Shown here piece after piece: positions 59,811-64,000 of a stretch of 64,000 nt of DNA. The notes beneath the pieces are model-generated. The model was not told the origin of the DNA. It saw only the letters and a program-made list of their open reading frames with translations, and searched no databases. Made by a program: the position numbers and the translations under genes. The stretch is from Roseomonas sp. CECT 9278. GTDB lineage: Bacteria > Pseudomonadota > Alphaproteobacteria > Acetobacterales > Acetobacteraceae. Every line of letters begins with the position of its first letter. Positions within the stretch are counted from its first letter, which is position 1. The stretch spans positions 182,406 to 246,405 of the forward strand of contig NZ_CAKKLX010000001.1 in NCBI RefSeq assembly GCF_918698155.1, written 5' to 3'.

Positions 59811-62141
59811 TCAACGCGGTGAGCGACGCTCGATCTCGGTCAGCAGCGCGGCGGCATCGCGATCGTTGGGATCCATCGCGAGCGCGGCCCGCGCGTGGCG
59901 CTGAGCCTCCATGAGCCTGCCGCGGTCGCGCTCGAAGGTGGCGGAAGCGATCAGGCTCGCACGATGCGCCGGGTGCCGCGACAGCACCGCAAGCGCATCG
60001 TCCACGCGGCCCTGCCGGTGCAACGCCAGCGCGTGAGTATAGGCGTAGCGCGGCTGATCGGGCGCCAGGCGCGTTGACGCGTCGAGCATCGTGATCGCCT
60101 CGGCGATGCGTCCGCGCCGCACCTGCAGCAGTGCCAGCGCATAGAGCGGTTCGGCATCCGCCGCATGCGCCGCCACGGCACGGCGCAGCAGCGCTTCCGC
60201 CGCATCGGGCCGGCCGCGGGCTTCCTCGAAGGCGGCCTGGTTGACCAGCGCGGGCAGGAAGCCGGGGTCGCGCGCCAGCGCCGCGCGGAACGCGGCCTCG
60301 GCGCCCGCCTGGTCGCCGCGCTGCGCCAGCAGCCCCGCGATGTTCACATGCGATTCGGGCCGTTCCGCCGCGACGCGTTCGCTCGCCAGCAATTCCCCCC
60401 AGGCGCGGGCGAAGGCCGGCCGCGCAGCCTCGGGCATGTTCCCGATCGGTACGGGGGCGAGGGCGCGCGCAGCCTCGATGCGCACCAGGCGGACCTCGTC
60501 GGCGAGCAGGCGCGCGGCGTGCACGCGGTTCTGCGGCGGCAGTCCCTCGAGCGCGCGAAGTGCCGCGGCGCGCACCAGGGGCTCGGGGTCGAACAGTGCG
60601 CCGCCCACCGCTTCGCCGACCGGGCGGGTCGGCGGGCTGGGCAGCAGGGACAGCGCGGTGGCGCGCAGGATGGCCGGATGCGTGCGGTCGAGCACGAGGC
60701 GCGAGAGCGCCTGGTCGGCACCGCGCGCGCCGCTGCGCCCGGCCTGGATGGCCAGTGCGGGATGCGGCCCGCCGCGCGGCGGGCCGTGCCAGGCGGCCAG
60801 CTGCGCCGCGGCCCAGGCCTGGGTCTGGCCCGTGTGGCAGGACGTGCAGGTATCCGGCGCGCCGATCGCCGCCGCGACATCCGGGCGCGGAATGCTGAAG
60901 GCGTGGTCACGCCGGCGATCGACGCCCATGTAGGTCACCGCCGGCATGTGGCAGGACGCGCATTGCGCCCCCGGCGTGCCCGGCGCGTGGCGGTGGTGTT
61001 CGGCCGAGTCGAAGCGCGCGGGCAGGTGGCATTGCGCGCAGACGGCATTGCCCTCGGCGCGCAGGCGGCCGCTATGCGGGTCGTGGCAGTCCGAACAGGT
61101 GACGCCGGCGCGCTGCATGCGGCTTTGCGCAAAGGATCCCCATTCGAAGACCTCGCCCTGGATCTGGCCGTCGGCGTGGTATTCGCCACGCACCAGCAGC
61201 AGCGGCGCATGGGTGTCGAGGAAGCGCGAACCGGGCAGCGGGTCCGCCACCAGGGGCCGCGCGCGGGAATGGCAGGGCGCGCAGGTCTCGACCTGCGTGG
61301 CGGCGGCCTGGCGCGGCGGGCCGTCCCAGCGGGCGATCCCGCGCGGGTCGTCGGCGGCGATGCGCCAGGCGCCGCCCGAGGCACCGCGCAGCGCGACCGC
61401 CAGCCCGCGATGCGCGAGATCGGCGCGCGCGCCGGCTTGCGCCCAGGCGACATGCGCGGCCGCCGGGCCGTGGCAGGATTCGCAACCGACGCTGATCTCG
61501 GTCCAGCGCGTGTCGTAGCGGTCGCTGGCGGCGTCGTAGCCGCGCAGCAGGCCGGTCGAATGGCAGGACGCGCACATGAAGTTCCAGGTCTGGTCGCGCC
61601 CGGTCCAGTGCAGCGGGTCACCGGCGCGCAGCGGCGCATCGGCCATCAGGTGATACCAGCGCTGGCCGCCTTCGGCGCCCGGGCGGCTGTCCCAGGCCCA
61701 GGGCAAGGGCTGGCGGCGGCCATCGGGGAACAGCACCAGGTATTGCTGCAGCGGGTCGGCGCCGAAGGTCTCGCTGACCGGGAAATCCGCGACCGTGCCG
61801 CCGGGGCCGTCGGTGCGGATGACGAAGCGGTCGCCCTCGCGCAGGAAGGTCGCGCTGTGGCGGCCATCGGTGACGGTCTGGCCGGAGAAATCGCCGAGCA
61901 CGCTGGCGGGCGTCGCAGCGGCCATGGCGCGGGCGTGGTCGCTGTCGCGCCAGGCGGTGGTCTCGGCGGCGTGGCAACTGGCGCAGGTAGAGGAGCCCAC
62001 GAAGCCCGGCCGCGCGCCTTCGCCCGCCACCACGGGCGCGCCGCCGGCCAGCAGCATGACGGCCAGCAGCGGCGCGGCGATGGCGGCAAGGATGCCGAGG
62101 CAGGCCAGGACAAGGCGCGGCCGGCCGGTCTCAGGCATCAT
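59811..62141 (-). CDS. Octaheme c-type cytochrome with HEAT and TPR repeats
   Basis: The product is 776 residues. A membrane/signal segment (VLACLGILAAIAAPLLAVML) is followed by eight CxxCH heme motifs: CASCH, CASCH, CESCH, CAPCH, CSDCH, CAQCH, CASCH, CTSCH (residues ~50-440). After this come helical HEAT-like and TPR repeats to the end (about 480-776). An electron-transfer part joined to a repeat scaffold is typical of periplasmic multiheme partner proteins. The acceptor is unknown; an outer-membrane protein gene lies upstream of it. Confidence 0.85.
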   Translation of the reverse strand: MMPETGRPRLVLACLGILAAIAAPLLAVMLLAGGAPVVAGEGARPGFVGSSTCASCHAAETTAWRDSDHARAMAAATPASVLGDFSGQTVTDGRHSATFLREGDRFVIRTDGPGGTVADFPVSETFGADPLQQYLVLFPDGRRQPLPWAWDSRPGAEGGQRWYHLMADAPLRAGDPLHWTGRDQTWNFMCASCHSTGLLRGYDAASDRYDTRWTEISVGCESCHGPAAAHVAWAQAGARADLAHRGLAVALRGASGGAWRIAADDPRGIARWDGPPRQAAATQVETCAPCHSRARPLVADPLPGSRFLDTHAPLLLVRGEYHADGQIQGEVFEWGSFAQSRMQRAGVTCSDCHDPHSGRLRAEGNAVCAQCHLPARFDSAEHHRHAPGTPGAQCASCHMPAVTYMGVDRRRDHAFSIPRPDVAAAIGAPDTCTSCHTGQTQAWAAAQLAAWHGPPRGGPHPALAIQAGRSGARGADQALSRLVLDRTHPAILRATALSLLPSPPTRPVGEAVGGALFDPEPLVRAAALRALEGLPPQNRVHAARLLADEVRLVRIEAARALAPVPIGNMPEAARPAFARAWGELLASERVAAERPESHVNIAGLLAQRGDQAGAEAAFRAALARDPGFLPALVNQAAFEEARGRPDAAEALLRRAVAAHAADAEPLYALALLQVRRGRIAEAITMLDASTRLAPDQPRYAYTHALALHRQGRVDDALAVLSRHPAHRASLIASATFERDRGRLMEAQRHARAALAMDPNDRDAAALLTEIERRSPR

Positions 62142-62365
62142 GCGGGTGGCGTCCTGCGGGGGTCACGCCGCCATCAGACCATGCGGGCGCCGGCCGCGCC
62201 CAGCCCGCGCGGCATCGGCACGTCGAGGCCGCCGGCCCCGCCACGAAGCCCGCGCGGTGGCTGCCGCGTCATCGCGTCAGGCAACGTCGGTCGGATGGAT
62301 CGCGATGCTCGCGAACCGCCGACGCCCGGAGCCGGGGCGATGAACGCCTGCCAACGACACATGCG

Positions 62366-63217
62366 TCAGAAGCTGAAGTTCACCGCGAGGTAGGCGCCGC
62401 TCATGGTCATGTTCTGCACCAGCGCAGTGCCGCCCTGGTCGTAGGACATGTACCGCCATCCGAGCTGCACGCCCGCCCATCCGGCCTGGTAGCCGATGCC
62501 CGTGAAGCCCTGCCAGGTGAGGTTCGAATCGCCCGCCCCGATATCCAGGTAATACGGCACGAAGACTCCGCTCTCGGCGATGTTGATGCGCCCGCGCACG
62601 CCGACGATGCCGTTCCAGATATTGTCCCGCCCCGACAGCCGCCCCGCGCCGCCGAAGGTCGGCCCGGCATTGCCGCGCGGACCGACGAGCGTGAGCGCGA
62701 GGTTGTAGTCGGTGCTGGCCTCGATCCCGAGGTAGCGGAAGCCCGCCAGCAGATCGACATTGCCCCAGGCGCCCGAGGCCACCGTATAGCCCCCCGCGAG
62801 CATCCAGAGCGTGGTCTTGAGGGTGGAATCGCCCCCGGCATTCAGCGTGCTCGAGACCGGGTTGCGCCGGACATCGAAGACATCGACCGAGCTGACGCGG
62901 CTCGATCCGGCCTCGGCGCTGACATACATGACGTCGGTCAGCACCGAGAAGCGGTCGTATCGGGCCGTCGCCGCGAAGGCCATCGCGAAGTTCAGGTTGG
63001 CGAAGTAGTCGTCGGCCTCCGCCTTCACGTCGGCCGTGCCGCGAAGCCCCGTCGGGATGTCGTAACGCAGGTCCGCGCTCACCGACGGCAGCCAGACATA
63101 GGGCGCGACCTCGAAGCTCCAGCCGGGCCGCAGGCCGGTGTCCTGCGCCTGTGCGGCCGCGGACATGGCGACCAGCGCGGTTGCGGCAGCCAGGCTGCGT
63201 GCGGCGTGGGTGGTCAT
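62366..63217 (-). CDS. Outer-membrane beta-barrel protein
   Basis: The product is 283 residues with a signal peptide (AARSLAAATALVAMSAAAQAQ). It shows alternating polar/hydrophobic strands with aromatic girdle residues and ends in NFSF, the usual barrel C-terminus. It reads LRPGWSFEVAPYVWLPSVSA at the mature start, as in MipA/OmpV-like barrels. It is in one line with the cytochrome and the exported 179-residue protein. Confidence 0.75.
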   Translation of the reverse strand: MTTHAARSLAAATALVAMSAAAQAQDTGLRPGWSFEVAPYVWLPSVSADLRYDIPTGLRGTADVKAEADDYFANLNFAMAFAATARYDRFSVLTDVMYVSAEAGSSRVSSVDVFDVRRNPVSSTLNAGGDSTLKTTLWMLAGGYTVASGAWGNVDLLAGFRYLGIEASTDYNLALTLVGPRGNAGPTFGGAGRLSGRDNIWNGIVGVRGRINIAESGVFVPYYLDIGAGDSNLTWQGFTGIGYQAGWAGVQLGWRYMSYDQGGTALVQNMTMSGAYLAVNFSF

Positions 63218-63252
63218 GGTGCGTGCGTCTCCGGGTCCTTGACTCGCTGAGG

Positions 63253-63792
63253 CTAACGCATCCAGGCGCGGCGATAGCCGCGCCGCGCCGCGCCCGCGAA
63301 GGAAACCGGCGTGCGCGGCATGCCGATGATGTCGATGAAGACCGAGATCTCCTCGCCGGCCGCCGGCATCGTGCCGGACAGCACCTGCACGCCGTAGGCG
63401 AGGGCGCCGCCCTGCAGCACCGGATCGCGCAGCACCACGACCACCTGGCGGAGTTCGGCGCCTTCGAGGATCGACAGGTCGGCGTTGGGCGGGTCGGACA
63501 GGAAGCTGTCGCGGCCCTGGCTCCAGAACGGCACGAAGGCCGCGGTGCGCATGTTGCCGGCAATGCGGTCCGGGCGGTCGGAGAAGAACAGCGTGATGGG
63601 GCTGACATCGTGCAGCGTCAGCCGGCTCGCGGCGCGGTCGAAGGACATGCGGCGCGCGGTCTGCACGAACAGGAAGTCGGCATGGCCGGAGGCCTCGGCG
63701 GCCGGCGCCGTCTGTGCGCCGGCGGGGTCGGGGGCGGCCAACAGGGCTGCGGTGGCTGCCGCCGTGATGGCCAGGTCGCGTCGCGTGGTCAT
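63253..63792 (-). CDS. Exported protein of unknown function
   Basis: The product is 179 residues with a signal (RDLAITAAATAALLAAPDPAG, Arg pair at 4-5). The mature domain begins HADFLFVQTARRMSFDRAAS and has DVSPITLFFSDRP, a lipid- or ligand-binding beta fold by appearance. Starts directly upstream of the barrel gene (35 bases), probably cotranscribed. Family not recognised. Confidence 0.7.
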   Translation of the reverse strand: MTTRRDLAITAAATAALLAAPDPAGAQTAPAAEASGHADFLFVQTARRMSFDRAASRLTLHDVSPITLFFSDRPDRIAGNMRTAAFVPFWSQGRDSFLSDPPNADLSILEGAELRQVVVVLRDPVLQGGALAYGVQVLSGTMPAAGEEISVFIDIIGMPRTPVSFAGAARRGYRRAWMR

Positions 63793-63903
63793 GCTTGCGA
63801 TCTTTCGGTTGGAATGGCGCGGGTGCGATCGGCGGCCCGTCCCGGGGTTTCGATGTGGTGCGGGACGCCCCGGGCCGCGCCGCTGCCCGGTAGGGGTTCC
63901 GTG

Positions 63904-63999
63904 TCAGTTCCGCCGCGGCGCTGCCGGCGCGACCGGCGCCGCGGGAGCCGGCGACGTGGCCGCGGGCGAACCCGGCGCCGCGCGCGGCGCGGGGCGTTC
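63904..63999 (-). CDS. C-terminal end of a Pro/Ala-rich protein, cut by window edge
   Basis: A minus-strand frame enters from the right edge and stops (TGA) at 63904-63906. The visible 31 residues are Pro/Ala-rich (APGSPAATSPAPAAPVAP) and end APRRN. Such tails occur on exported or surface-linked proteins. It lies upstream of the exported protein gene on the same strand. The call rests on composition and frame only. Confidence 0.35.
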   Translation of the reverse strand, partial: ERPAPRAAPGSPAATSPAPAAPVAPAAPRRN

Positions 64000-64000
64000 G

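Noticed and set aside
60165..62393. 742-codon frame antisense to the octaheme cytochrome
   Set aside because: The heme-motif frame on the minus strand is certain; the other is Gly/Arg/Ala-rich filler.
1..64000. CRISPR arrays, rRNA genes and complete insertion sequences
   Set aside because: No regularly spaced direct repeats, rRNA-like sequence, or transposase with flanking inverted repeats was found.

Overview
The window is very GC-rich (AT-rich stretches only at a few promoters and junctions). It codes densely on both strands, with long spurious antisense frames that are normal at this composition. Gene content suggests a free-living, metabolically versatile alphaproteobacterium, most like the Acetobacteraceae/Roseomonas group: a GTA/prophage-style tail module, a phosphite operon, molybdate uptake, NO-stress genes, a B12-dependent ribonucleotide reductase and a multiheme cytochrome. 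The taxonomic call is inference; there is no rRNA or tRNA gene in the window to test it.

Layout. 1-5561: the end of a phage tail module (tail protein genes, a J-like tip protein, a beta-helix tailspike) with no head, lysis or integration genes in view. 5619-9118: a metal-efflux-like cluster (NreB-like MFS pump, membrane-anchored protein, HupE/UreJ protein, His-rich periplasmic protein) divergent from a CsoR/RcnR/InrS-type repressor. 9169-15034: a second MFS gene, then a sulfur-linked block (methyltransferase, DsrE, VTT-rhodanese fusion, sterol-desaturase-like hydroxylase) divergent from an ArsR-rhodanese fusion regulator, an editing-domain protein, and a decayed second rhodanese copy. 15135-19506: a complete phosphite uptake and oxidation locus, ptxED divergent from ptxABC. 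19676-22098: periplasmic protein, MOT1-type molybdate/sulfate transporter and Crp/Fnr regulator.

22100-24060 is a junk mosaic of mobile-element pieces (DNA methylase tail, tyrosine recombinase joined to a RepA-like ATPase, and an inverted second copy of a tail gene from position 938-1327). 24089-34200 holds an HTH protein, two SDR dehydrogenases with a POTRA-plus-barrel outer-membrane protein, and a LysR-linked cluster (AhpD-like, metallo-beta-lactamase fold, DUF1348, YHS, cysteine hydrolase, PNPOx-like). 34201-36050 is another relic zone (restriction helicase piece, a CBS protein, and a tailspike C-terminus sharing a 46-base exact match with the tailspike at 5406). 36185-42605 is a nitric-oxide/low-oxygen block: NnrU-like remnant, NnrS, MoaB, RIC/YtfE, truncated haemoglobin, Rrf2/NsrR-like regulator and class II RNR. 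42702-47739 is an RND pump with its TetR regulator and a perfect 25-base operator.

47755-64000: membrane protein plus TetR, SDR, a PadR/flavoprotein/MFS operon with Cys-rich features reminiscent of arsenic genes, broken phnE and MFS copies, PhzF, cupin, DsbA-like isomerase, LysR, enoyl-CoA hydratase, DUF1127, an eight-heme cytochrome fused to repeats, an outer-membrane protein and a small exported protein. The best-supported functional system is ptxABCDE. The least explained are the ArsR-rhodanese sulfur block, the octaheme-repeat cytochrome with its barrel partner, and the PadR/Cys-tailed flavoprotein operon.
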